Shown piece after piece: positions 7,123 to 15,125 of a stretch of 18,874 nt of DNA. A model generated the notes under the pieces. That model did not search any database and was not told the origin of the DNA. It saw nothing but the letters and a program-made list of their open reading frames with translations. The DNA is taken from the NCBI GenBank assembly GCA_035359995.1, contig DAORZT010000053.1:1-18874 (forward strand), in the 5' to 3' direction. This DNA is from JAKPCT01 sp029553165. Lineage in GTDB: Bacteria; Bacillota; UBA4882; UBA8346. Positions within the stretch are counted from its first letter, which is position 1; each line of letters starts with the position of its first letter. The position numbers and the translations under genes were made by a program.

Positions 7123-7364
7123 CATTCCTCGCGTTTTTCTGGAGAAAAATCCGACAGTGGCCGAGCAGGTATAATCGTCGAAACAGCATGTTTATAAACC
7201 ATCTCTTGCTTACCTTCACAGTCAACTATTATTGTAAAGTTATCAAAACCTTTTACTAATCCCCGAATCTGAAAACCATTAACCAGATAAATTGTTACCG
7301 CAATACCTTCTTTACGTACTTGATTTAAAAACGAATCTTGCAAATTAATAATTGGTTTATTCAT
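7122..7364 (-). CDS. hfq: RNA chaperone Hfq
   Basis: 80 residues with both Sm motifs. Sm1 covers about residues 20-53 (VTIYLVNGFQIRGLVKGFDN), and Sm2 includes the diagnostic YKHAVSTI (about 57-64). The N-terminal LQDSFLNQVRKEG block is typical. Hfq forms a hexameric ring that binds U-rich and A-rich RNA and helps small RNAs pair with mRNAs; its role in Gram-positives is often milder. The C-terminal tail is short and acidic (about 15 residues), as usual in Bacillota. GGAGGG sits at good spacing before the ATG. It lies 33 bp after miaA, the classic miaA-hfq order, and its transcript ends at the terminator on its stop codon. Confidence 0.98.
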   Translation of the reverse strand: MNKPIINLQDSFLNQVRKEGIAVTIYLVNGFQIRGLVKGFDNFTIIVDCEGKQEMVYKHAVSTIIPARPLSDFSPEKREE

Positions 7365-7397
7365 TAAGTATTCCCTCCAAATGAAACTGGTGTAATC

Positions 7398-8336
7398 TTA
7401 CCTATTCGACACCGAATTTAATCTACCTTCAATATATTTCAAGATTTGATAATAAAAATCCTCTCTTTTTTCTGAAAGATTAACAATAAGATCAATTGGT
7501 TCCTTTTTAAACCAGGTAATCTGGCGTTTTGCATAATTTCTGGTCTTTTGTTTAATCAAGCTTATTGCTTCGTCTTTAGAGATCTTCCCTGCTAAATAAT
7601 CGCAAATCTGTTGATAGCCAAGTCCCTTCATCGGTTTTAACTCCGGCGAATATCCCATCTTCAGTAAACCGGCAACTTCATCGATTAGTCCTTCGGTGAT
7701 CATTAAATCAACTCGAAGCTCAATTCGCCGGTATAGTTCCTCCCGATCCCGGTTTAAAAAGATAAATATCGAAGGATATTTAAACTCCTTTTGATACTGC
7801 AGCTTAGAGATTGGCGTCCCGGTTTTATGATAAACTTCCAAAGCCCGGATTATCCTGAATAAATCATTCGGGTGAATCCGACCGGCGGCTTCGGGGTCAA
7901 TCGTTGCCAGTTGGTCGTGGAGATAGGTACTGCCTTTACTCGCTGCTAATTGTTTTAATTGTTCCCGGAAATTCCAATCCGGATCAGCGGGATTATCAAG
8001 TGCAAACTGTTGAATACAAGCCCGGATATAAAGCCCGGTCCCCCCGGCAACCAACGGAATCTGATCAGCATTATTGAAATCGGCAATTTTCTGGTCAAAT
8101 AACCGCTGATAATCAGCTACCGAAAAGTTTTGATCCGGTTCAACAATATCTATTAAATGGTGTTTAGCCTGACGTTGTTCGCTGGCAGTCGGCTTTGCGG
8201 TACCGATATCCAGATACTTATAAACTTGCATCGAATCTGCGGAAATGATTTCGGTCTTCAAATCTTGAGCAAGCCTGATTGCCAAATCAGTCTTACCGAC
8301 AGCAGTTGGTCCAGCAATAATTATTATTGGCCTCAT
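7398..8336 (-). CDS. miaA: tRNA dimethylallyltransferase MiaA
   Basis: 312 residues. The P-loop GPTAVGKT is at residues 9-16, followed by ADSMQVYKYLDIGTAKP with catalytic Asp34, then VAGGTGLYI and RIIRALEVYHKTG. MiaA adds the dimethylallyl group to N6 of A37 in tRNAs reading UNN codons. The C-terminal QKTRNYAKRQITWFKKE block, which contacts tRNA, is present, so the protein is complete. It starts two bases after the mutL stop, with its ribosome binding site inside mutL, so the two genes are cotranscribed and probably coupled. Confidence 0.98.
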   Translation of the reverse strand: MRPIIIIAGPTAVGKTDLAIRLAQDLKTEIISADSMQVYKYLDIGTAKPTASEQRQAKHHLIDIVEPDQNFSVADYQRLFDQKIADFNNADQIPLVAGGTGLYIRACIQQFALDNPADPDWNFREQLKQLAASKGSTYLHDQLATIDPEAAGRIHPNDLFRIIRALEVYHKTGTPISKLQYQKEFKYPSIFIFLNRDREELYRRIELRVDLMITEGLIDEVAGLLKMGYSPELKPMKGLGYQQICDYLAGKISKDEAISLIKQKTRNYAKRQITWFKKEPIDLIVNLSEKREDFYYQILKYIEGRLNSVSNR

Positions 8337-8338
8337 CT

Positions 8339-10204
8339 TTATCGCCTTAAGAATTTTTTCTCCAGTTCTTCATAATTCATCCTGAAGATCGTGGGACGAC
8401 CATGGGGGCAGGTATACGGATTATCACACTTAAACAAATCTTTGATTAATCCTTCAATCTCAATCGGACTAATCTTATCACCGGCCTTAATCGCTGTACG
8501 ACAGGCCATGGTAATAATGAATGATTCTTTAATCTCGGCCGGGCTCTTAAAGGTCTTAAAATTCAAATATTCCTCAATCAGGTCCAAGACGATCTGTTTA
8601 TAATCCATATCGATCAAGACCACTGGTATTCCACGAATGATCAAAGTATTACCGCCAAAAGTCTCTAACTCAAATCCCAGATCATTAAAGAGTTTCAACC
8701 GTTCAACGATCGCTTTAAACTGCGCGTAACTTAACGTAACCGTCTCCGGGATTAATAATGACTGCGTCCCCAGAGTTTCGTTACTGTATTGAAATAACCG
8801 TTCGTAAATAATTCGTTCGTGAGCAGCATGCTGGTCAATAAACAACAACCCTTTTCCGTCCTGGACCAAAATATAAGTGTTTTTAATGGTTTTAGGAAAG
8901 ATATAAATATTGGAAAGGTCCAGTCCTTTTACCGTCCCTAAATCAGATGTCTCTTTATCATAAATTGCCGATCGTGCCGCTTCCTGAACCGAAGCAACTT
9001 CTTCTTTAGTATGCTCAAAACTGTCGTACTTAATATTCAGATTATCCCTACTATAGACCGGCCTTTGCACTGCAGTATTACTTAAACTTGAGTTACTGCC
9101 TGAAAATGGATTATTAGCAATTGGAGAACCAGATCCTGATTGCGTTTTAACCATATCATTACTATTTTGCAACTGCTGGTAACTGTCTTCGGGTGAAATC
9201 CAGTTTGCCAACAATGAATTTTCTTTAAGCGAACTATGAATCGTATGGTAAACCGCTTTATAGATTGATGACTCATCAACAAACTTCACTTCAAACTTGG
9301 CAGGGTGAACATTAACGTCCACTAAACCCGGATCGATCTCTAAAAATAAAATCACAAACGGATAACGGGCAATCGGAAGCAAAGTATGATACGCTTTCTC
9401 GACCGCTGAACTTAACAATCGGCTATAAACAAAACGACGGTTCACATAAAAAATCTCATATTTCCGGTTTGTACGGGCGATTGCCGGTTTTCCATAATAA
9501 CCATGAATCTTTAATCCATCGGCCTCATACTTTATTGCAACCATCTCTTTGGCAAAATCCTTACCAAAGATAGCGGTAATTGTATCATAAATATTGTTAT
9601 TCCCAGAGGTAAACAACATCTCATATTCCTGATGCTGGAGCCGAAAACTGATCTCCGGATAACCTAATGCGATCCGCGCAACAATCTCGCTGATATTTCC
9701 AGCTTCGGTAGGTATTGATTTTAAATATTTTAATCGGGCGGGAGTATTAAAAAATAGATCTTGGACCGTAATTGTAGTTCCATCAGGGGAACCGGTCTGT
9801 TTTACTTTTTTGACAATTCCACCCTTGATCTCAATCAAAGTACCGCAATCCGCTGCTTTTGTCTTTGTCAGCAAGCTAAAATTGGATACGGAAGCGATTG
9901 ATGGGAGAGCTTCACCACGAAATCCCAGACTCCTTAGATTTAATAAATCATCAGAAGCATATATTTTACTGGTGGCATGCCTTTCGATTGCTAAGATCGC
10001 ATCCTCATGCTCCATACCACAACCATTATCGGTAACCTTAATTAGCTGCCGTCCGCCGTTTTTGATCTCAATCTCAATAATTGAAGCACCGGCATCAATC
10101 GAATTCTCTACTAACTCTTTAACAACCGAAGCCGGACGTTCCACAATCTCACCGGCAGCAATCTTATTTATCGTATTATCGTCCAAACGATGAACCTTGC
10201 CCAT
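8339..10204 (-). CDS. mutL: DNA mismatch repair protein MutL (endonuclease type)
   Basis: 621 residues. The GHKL ATPase occupies about 1-330: ELVENSIDAGA with Glu30 and Asn34, DNGCGM at 59-64, RHATSK, and GFRGEALPSIASVS. A variable, Ser/Asn-rich linker at about 335-430 joins it to the C-terminal dimerisation domain. That domain carries the metal-dependent nicking motif DQHAAHERIIYE (457-468), plus ACR (568-570) and CPHGRP (599-604). It is therefore the latent-endonuclease MutL found in bacteria that lack MutH, which nicks the new strand after MutS recruits it. GGAGGTGA lies six bases before the ATG. It lies 38 bp after mutS and is followed immediately by miaA. Confidence 0.98.
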   Translation of the reverse strand: MGKVHRLDDNTINKIAAGEIVERPASVVKELVENSIDAGASIIEIEIKNGGRQLIKVTDNGCGMEHEDAILAIERHATSKIYASDDLLNLRSLGFRGEALPSIASVSNFSLLTKTKAADCGTLIEIKGGIVKKVKQTGSPDGTTITVQDLFFNTPARLKYLKSIPTEAGNISEIVARIALGYPEISFRLQHQEYEMLFTSGNNNIYDTITAIFGKDFAKEMVAIKYEADGLKIHGYYGKPAIARTNRKYEIFYVNRRFVYSRLLSSAVEKAYHTLLPIARYPFVILFLEIDPGLVDVNVHPAKFEVKFVDESSIYKAVYHTIHSSLKENSLLANWISPEDSYQQLQNSNDMVKTQSGSGSPIANNPFSGSNSSLSNTAVQRPVYSRDNLNIKYDSFEHTKEEVASVQEAARSAIYDKETSDLGTVKGLDLSNIYIFPKTIKNTYILVQDGKGLLFIDQHAAHERIIYERLFQYSNETLGTQSLLIPETVTLSYAQFKAIVERLKLFNDLGFELETFGGNTLIIRGIPVVLIDMDYKQIVLDLIEEYLNFKTFKSPAEIKESFIITMACRTAIKAGDKISPIEIEGLIKDLFKCDNPYTCPHGRPTIFRMNYEELEKKFLRR

Positions 10205-10242
10205 TGAATCACCTCCATTACCAGAAGATATTGATTAACTAT

Positions 10243-12667
10243 TTATTGAGCACCATCTTTTTGAAGTTTTTGTTGCCATTCATAAATCCGGTTTAATGCT
10301 TCTAACGGAGTCAATGCGATCAAATTAATGGTCTTGATCTCATTTAAAATATCGCTTTGAACTAACGGAAACAACGGTAATTGGACTTGTGGCGGCGCTT
10401 TTTCTTTATTGATCATCTTAAACTCTAAAACTTCATTTTTTTCAAGCGTCACTAAAATCTCACGGGAACGATCAATAATTTCGGATGGCAATCCTGCCAA
10501 AGCAGCCACCTCAATACCATAACTTTGAGCGGCACTCCCAGGTATTATTTTTCGTAAAAAACTAATCTCATTGTTCTCGCGTTTTACGGCGACATGATAG
10601 TTTTTGACTCCTGCCAATCTATTTTCAAGTTCGGTTAACTCATGATAATGAGTTGCAACCAGTGTTTTGGCTCCAATCCGGTTCTGATTGTTGATGAATT
10701 CAATCACAGCCCAAGCGATACTAAGACCATCAAAAGTACTTGTCCCACGCCCAATCTCATCAAGAATAATGAATGAATCCTTGGTTGCATGATTTAAAAT
10801 GTAAGCTACTTCATTCATCTCCACCATAAAAGTACTCTGGCCTGTCGCTAAATCATCAGAAGCCCCAACTCTGGTGAAGATCCGGTCCACCAGTGAGATT
10901 TGGGCAGACTTTGCAGGGATATATGAACCGATATGCGCCATCAGTACCAATAAGGCAACTTGCCTCATGTAGGTTGATTTCCCGGCCATATTGGGACCGG
11001 TAATGACTTGCGTCCGATTATCATCAAGATCCATTATCGTATCATTGGGGACAAAAATGCCACTGGGCAACATCCGTTCGACAACCGGATGGCGTCCCTC
11101 AATAATCCGTAAGACTCCATTGGTTACCATCTCCGGACAATTATAATGATACCTGACTGCCACTTCGGCTAATGATAAGAAGACATCAAGCTCTGCTAAT
11201 ATTTGTGCATTCTCTAATAGGATATCGATTGCTTTGAGTACTTCGTCCCGAATCTCCTGGAAGATTTGATACTCTAACGCAACACTTTTTTCATGAGCAT
11301 TTAAGATCAGATCTTCATACTCTTTCAATTGTTGATTAATATAACGTTCACAATTGGCTAATGTCTGTTTTCTAATATAATCGGCNNNNNNNNNNNNNNN
11401 NNNNNNNNNNNNNNNNNNNNNNNNNNNNNNNNNNNNNNNNNNNNNNNNNNNNNNNNNNNNNNNNNNNNNNNNNNNNNNNNNNNNNTTTACTGATTCTTCT
11501 CGATTGGAATTGCGCTATGACCTCTTTAATTAACGGAATCTCATTTAAGGTGTTTCGTAACGCCAATAAATCTCTGGCATTTGCAGAATTACTCGATAAT
11601 TTACTCAAGATCCGTTGCAAGTCATAAGTTTTCTTCAAAGACTCCCTTAATGTCTCCCTAACTTCGAGACTATGGGTAAGATCCGCAATTGCCGCCTGCC
11701 GTTCATTGATAGCATCCAAATTAGTCAATGGTTGTTCGATCCAGTTTCGTAACTTACGGCTCCCCATTGCCGTAACGGTCAAATCCAAAACTCCAAGCAG
11801 ACTTCCTTGAATTTCATTGCTGCGCGCAGTTCGGGTTAACTCCAAATTACGTCTGGTTGCAGGATCTAATGCCATAAAATCGCCAATCTGGTAAGTATTA
11901 ATCTTTCTTAAATGTAATAAACTGTTCTTCTGGGTCTCCTGTAAATATTGGAGGATCGCACCGGCCGCTATTGTCGCGGCTTCCATTCCTTCCAACCCAA
12001 ATGAATGCAGATTACTTAATTTGAAATGTTCTTTCAAACACTCATAAGCGTTGTCATAATGAAAAAAATGTTCCTCACCGATTGATACGGTACTCTGCTC
12101 GAATGAAAGAACCGCACTGAGCTCTTTTTCAACTGCCGCGGCCAGATAGATCTCCGCAGGCCGGATTCTAATTATTTCTGCTGATAGCAGTGGCAATTGA
12201 TTCTTCCCAATCTGAGTGGCACGAAATTCACTAGTTGAAATATCAACGTGTGCCAATCCCAAAGACTGATTGGTTGATGTTATTGCCAACAGATAATTAT
12301 TGGTTTTTTCGTTTAATAACTGTTCTTCAATAACTGTACCCGGAGTTATTACCCGGACTACTTCCCGCTTAACGATTCCTTTTACTGCTTTCGGGTCTTC
12401 CACTTGCTCACAGATTGCTACTTTATGACCTTTACTCAATAATTTTGACAAATATCCGGAGACTGAATGGAAGGGGACTCCACACATTGGAATCCGTTCC
12501 TCTCCAGAATCCCTACCGGTTAAAACAATCTCCAGATCCCGGGAAGCAATAATCGCATCTTCAAAGAACATTTCATAGAAATCACCTAAACGAAAGAACA
12601 AAATACAATCCTGGTACTGTTTTTTGATCTCCAAGTATTGCTCAATCATCGGTGTTTTTTTCGACAT
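10243..12667 (-). CDS. mutS: DNA mismatch repair protein MutS (interrupted by an assembly gap)
   Basis: The N-terminal part (394 residues, ATG at 12667 preceded by AAGGAG) has the mismatch-reading Phe30-x-Glu32 motif in GDFYEMFF and the connector, core and lever domains. The C-terminal part (380 residues) has Walker A GPNMAGKST, Walker B with DEIGRGTSTFDG, and the ATHYHEL block. Between them are 100 N. Codon boundaries fall exactly on both edges of the gap (11486 and 11385), so any real gap length divisible by three restores one frame; the apparent frame change only reflects the placeholder length. By comparison with the E. coli protein about 100 residues of the lever/clamp region are missing, giving a normal total near 870. 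MutS recognises mismatches and recruits MutL. It is the first gene of mutS-mutL-miaA-hfq. In the 97-bp gap upstream only a weak promoter match is seen. Confidence 0.96.
11386..11485. other. Assembly gap (100 N) inside mutS
   Basis: Exactly 100 unknown bases, the conventional placeholder for a gap of unknown size. Protein comparison suggests about 300 bases are really missing. Confidence 0.97.
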
Positions 12668-12764
12668 CCGAATTAACTCCTTGTAAAAACTCAAAAAAAA
12701 TATCTTTATGCTACAAATCGGTTTATTACACCATTACTTCGACAATTTTATTAAATCCCCTTTA

Positions 12765-13646
12765 TTAGCCCAATTTTATATTTTGATTTTGAGTTAAACG
12801 CGGTATTATTACTTTAAATTCTGTCCCGTATTCTAAATTACTTTCAAATGATATTTTACCAGAAAGTTCTTCCACCATCTTTTTGACAATACACAACCCC
12901 AGTCCGGAGCTTTTCTTGGTAGAAAACCCTGGTGTAAATATTTTACCGCGAATCTCATCAGGAATTACCGGTCCGTTATTCCACACCAAAAACGAATAAT
13001 TATCAACTGTTTCCCACATCGTAACCTGAATGGTCCGCTTGGAATTGGTTGTTAAATCTAATATTTCAATTGCATTCCGAATCAAATTACCTAATAAACT
13101 GGTAACCTTCGCTGGAGAATGGGGAAATTTTGAAAAATCAATATCGGAATCAATCAGTAATTCGATCCCCCGTGCTTGAGCTTCGGTTAAAAACACAATA
13201 AACATTGCCGAAATAACTGCATTTTCAATCCTTGCCTGCAAGGAAACCGATACATCAGTTATTGATACATATTCATCTACATATTTAATTATATCCTCAT
13301 TACGATCAAACTGCGCCAGAACCCGAATCACCTGAAGTTGGTTCCGAAAATCATGGCGTTGTGATTGTAAAGTTTGAATCAGTTTTAAACTTTCTTCTTG
13401 TTGAAGAAGGTCAGCCTGTTGATTCATCTTCTCTTTTTGAACTGATAAACTGAATTTATAAAAAGCGATCAAGCTTAACAACCACAGTAACATTACCACA
13501 ATTGAAATCGAAGCATAAAAAAGGATCTCTTTTTTCAAATCATAGCGATAAATTAAACCCATTACCTCGCATGCCGCAAGTTGAATCATGAAAAATCCTA
13601 ATAACATCAATAATAAAGTAACTAAAAACATTCTGTTTTTAATCAT
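12765..13646 (-). CDS. AgrC-like sensor histidine kinase (HPK10/Spo0B-type)
   Basis: 293 residues. Two transmembrane helices (about 6-25 and 41-65) are followed by a Gln/Glu-rich coiled coil (about 68-95), the dimerisation/phosphoacceptor motif SQRHDFRNQLQVI with His98, and a GHKL ATPase with GNLIRNAIEIL (186-196), NNGPVIPDEI (223-232) and GLGL (248-251). RHDFxNxL is typical of the AgrC/CitA/Spo0B branch. The ATG at 13646 overlaps the previous gene's stop by 8 bp and has AAGGA upstream, so it is coupled to it. Only two TM helices are present where AgrC usually has six or seven; the preceding gene supplies about five more, suggesting a divided receptor. No receiver or LytTR response regulator is encoded in the window, so the phosphotransfer partner is unknown. 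The role as autoinducer receptor is inferred from proximity to agrBD. Confidence 0.85.
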   Translation of the reverse strand: MIKNRMFLVTLLLMLLGFFMIQLAACEVMGLIYRYDLKKEILFYASISIVVMLLWLLSLIAFYKFSLSVQKEKMNQQADLLQQEESLKLIQTLQSQRHDFRNQLQVIRVLAQFDRNEDIIKYVDEYVSITDVSVSLQARIENAVISAMFIVFLTEAQARGIELLIDSDIDFSKFPHSPAKVTSLLGNLIRNAIEILDLTTNSKRTIQVTMWETVDNYSFLVWNNGPVIPDEIRGKIFTPGFSTKKSSGLGLCIVKKMVEELSGKISFESNLEYGTEFKVIIPRLTQNQNIKLG

Positions 13647-14145
13647 TTCCCAAATCCTTTGATTCTTTAACTTGATTCGGTGATAATAATTTGATTAACG
13701 AAAAATTATAATATTTGAAGCAGAACAAAGTTAATGACGGGATAAATAACTCGGTAGTACCAATTATAAAGCAATCAACACTATTATTAATTAGACTGCT
13801 ATTATTCAAGCCAAACACATATTTAACCGGATAATTGACAAATAAACTACTGAACGTGTTGGTTATCATGAATAATAAAGCAGCCATAACACAAAAGATC
13901 CAACTGATCTTTTGATTGACCCGTAGGATGAAAATCAATGATAATAATACAACAAAGGTCTGCATCAAATCAGAAGTATTAAAAAAAACCCGAGACGAGA
14001 TCATTATTGTTACTAATATTATCACCGGTAAAAAAGTTGACCTTAAGGAAGCTGTTTTGCCAATAAAAGCCAGTGTAAGATGATATGATATAAATCCACC
14101 CAGTATAGCAGTAATGATACCAAAAAATATCATTAATATATGCAC
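13639..14145 (-). CDS. Multi-TM membrane protein, possible sensor half of a split AgrC
   Basis: 168 residues from a GTG at 14145, chosen because AAGGAGGA lies seven bases upstream; an upstream in-frame GTG at 14181 has no such signal. About five hydrophobic helices are seen (near 3-28, 37-55, 60-76, 81-104 and 124-146), then a short polar tail. No family motif is recognised. Its stop overlaps the kinase start by 8 bp. Its helices plus the kinase's two give about seven, close to the sensor domain of a one-piece AgrC, so it may be the peptide-binding half of the receptor. Alternatives: an independent membrane protein of the locus, or an artefactual split from a one-base sequencing error (the two frames meet at the junction). 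The ribosome binding site before the kinase favours two real genes. Confidence 0.65.
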   Translation of the reverse strand: MHILMIFFGIITAILGGFISYHLTLAFIGKTASLRSTFLPVIILVTIMISSRVFFNTSDLMQTFVVLLSLIFILRVNQKISWIFCVMAALLFMITNTFSSLFVNYPVKYVFGLNNSSLINNSVDCFIIGTTELFIPSLTLFCFKYYNFSLIKLLSPNQVKESKDLGND

Positions 14146-14188
14146 TTCAAAATCCTCCTTGTAATAAACCGAGTAAAACACCTTTTAT

Positions 14189-14242
14189 TAATTAAAAATA
14201 CACTATTTTACTATATTAAGTAAAATAGTGTATTTTTAATTA
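14189..14242. repeat. 24-bp perfect inverted repeat in the agr locus
   Basis: Arms 14189-14212 and 14219-14242 are exact reverse complements (core TACACTATTTTACT) with a 6-bp loop. The site lies in the 118-bp space between agrD and the membrane-protein gene. As minus-strand RNA it would form a long AU-rich hairpin whose 3' arm holds a U run (AUUUUUAAUU), but there is no U tract past the stem. It could be an inefficient terminator or RNA-processing site lowering receptor expression relative to agrBD, an operator for a dimeric regulator, or a relic of a small mobile element. Confidence 0.85.
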
Positions 14243-14263
14243 TAACATATTTTTGCCTATTAA

Positions 14264-14371
14264 TTATCTCATTTTTGGTTCGTATAACCACATAGCGCAT
14301 TTAGCAAAAGTCGTTGATGCTGCTCCTAATAACATCATGACTGTTAACAATAAAAATAGAAATTTTTTCAT
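14264..14371 (-). CDS. agrD: AgrD-like cyclic autoinducer prepeptide
   Basis: 35 residues. MKKF is followed by a very hydrophobic segment (about residues 4-17), AASTTFA, then Cys24 and the terminal sequence CAMWLYEPKMR. The aromatic/hydrophobic residues after a single Cys, followed by a Glu-Pro-Lys tail, match the AgrD plan (leader helix, ring-forming Cys, acidic recognition tail). By analogy with clostridial AgrD, a five-residue thiolactone ring Cys24-Ala-Met-Trp-Leu28 is predicted. The tail is only about seven residues, shorter than usual, and the leader looks more like a signal peptide than the common amphipathic helix. An excellent AAAGGAGGTGA overlaps the agrB stop, and the gap between the genes is 5 bp. 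AgrB H76/C83 next door supports the call. The mature peptide is inferred, not shown. Confidence 0.85.
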   Translation of the reverse strand: MKKFLFLLLTVMMLLGAASTTFAKCAMWLYEPKMR

Positions 14372-14376
14372 GAAAG

Positions 14377-14970
14377 TCACCTCCTTTTTGTATATTTTTC
14401 TACCAGGCAGACCAATCTTTTTCCAATTGGAGTGATGATAACAATTGGAATTAAAAAACCCAATAAGATGCTGTAAAAAAAGATCGTTTTCATTAAAACA
14501 GTCATCAACCAAACTGCAATAAATAACACCAAAGATATATTTTTACGAATGTAAGCCTGTTGTGAATCAATCAAACTAAAGTTTTCCCTATTGGGTAGAT
14601 AAAACATTAAAATTAAAATCCCATTTAATCCAATCAAAAAAAGCAAAGGATCCGTTAGCCACAATTCTGATTTGCTTGCTGCATAACTGCAGCAAACTAT
14701 GATCAAGCTTGATAACGATACACACCTGAAATAACCCGAGAGATGTGGTCCTCCAGTAAAAGATTTCATTATGAAAGAAGCCAAGACAACCAAAATCGTC
14801 TCTTCAAAAGTTCCTAATAAACTCCCCATTAAAACCATGATTAGAAATGATAAAGTAAAAACCAGACAAACCTCAACCCCGTAACAGATCTTTTTCAAAT
14901 CATATTTATTATCTGTTTGACGGTGTAAATAGGCACCGACCCGGTCTGCTACCTCAGCAATAGTAATCAA
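14377..14970 (-). CDS. agrB: AgrB-type accessory gene regulator peptidase
   Basis: 197 residues with five to six membrane helices. The catalytic signature KSFTGGPHLSGYFRC places His76 and Cys83 seven residues apart, the same spacing as S. aureus AgrB His77/Cys84. AgrB is a membrane cysteine endopeptidase that removes the AgrD tail and forms the thiolactone ring. The start is a TTG at 14970 with GGAGGG upstream; no in-frame ATG exists near the N-terminus, whose opening (ITIAEVADRVGAYL) looks like the amphipathic start common in the family. Its stop codon TGA is part of the agrD ribosome binding site, so agrB and agrD are translated together. The gene lies just downstream of the thiQ terminator and therefore probably has its own promoter. 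Confidence 0.95.
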   Translation of the reverse strand: MITIAEVADRVGAYLHRQTDNKYDLKKICYGVEVCLVFTLSFLIMVLMGSLLGTFEETILVVLASFIMKSFTGGPHLSGYFRCVSLSSLIIVCCSYAASKSELWLTDPLLFLIGLNGILILMFYLPNRENFSLIDSQQAYIRKNISLVLFIAVWLMTVLMKTIFFYSILLGFLIPIVIITPIGKRLVCLVEKYTKRR

Positions 14971-15003
14971 ATAACAACCCTCCCTCTAATTGTTATTGAT
15001 AGC

Positions 15004-15027
15004 ATTATATGGTAATGTAATCTACAT
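15004..15027 (-). promoter_or_regulatory. Candidate agrBD promoter lacking a -35, with a short dyad
   Basis: A perfect minus-strand -10 TATAAT (15004-15009) lies 34 bp upstream of the agrB start, but the -35 position reads TAATTA, far from consensus. A short dyad ATGTA-ATC-TACAT (15015-15027) occupies the region where an activator would sit, and GGTAAT occurs twice (15011 and 15036). This fits an activator-dependent promoter, as for AgrA-controlled agr operons, but the activator and its site are inferred. Confidence 0.35.
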
Positions 15028-15084
15028 AATTAATCGGTAATTTTAACCAGATCTTTATACTTTTTTTGGAATTTTTTTATATAT

Positions 15085-15125
15085 TTTTCTAAAAATAAAT
15101 ACCCCTGGTAAAAGGGGTATTTATT
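15085..15125 (-). terminator. Intrinsic terminator of the thiBPQ operon
   Basis: A 12-bp perfect stem (15094-15105 with 15114-15125, core TACCCC/GGGGTA, 8-nt loop) is followed on the minus strand by TTTTTAGAAAAA. It lies at or just beyond the 3' end of thiQ and insulates it from agrB. Confidence 0.85.

Noticed and set aside
7047..7259. 70-codon plus-strand frame covering the hfq terminator
   Set aside because: It is antisense to hfq and runs through the terminator; the composition is that of a shadow frame.
9810..10193. 127-codon plus-strand open frame opposite mutL
   Set aside because: It is antisense to the strongly conserved ATPase domain of mutL, with no recognisable protein features; a shadow frame.
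12700..12775. Promoter for mutS (TTGGGC, 17 bp, TAAAAT) at the kinase stop
   Set aside because: The -35 matches only 3 of 6 positions and the spacing match is easy to find in AT-rich DNA; left unannotated.
14264..14371. AgrD frame as a small lipoprotein or secreted peptide because of its signal-like leader and Cys
   Set aside because: No proper lipobox precedes Cys24 (Phe-Ala-Lys-Cys), and the tight coupling to a catalytically complete AgrB plus the Glu-Pro tail favour an AgrD.
14264..14512. Longer 82-residue reading of the AgrD frame starting inside agrB
   Set aside because: The internal ATG at 14371 has a near-perfect ribosome binding site and gives a normal-sized AgrD. The upstream part is just agrB in another frame.
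12765..14970. Low G+C of the agr genes as evidence of horizontal transfer
   Set aside because: Sample lines are about 27-30% G+C, but a sampled thiP line is equally low (about 27%). Membrane-protein genes are AT-rich here, so composition alone does not mark transfer.
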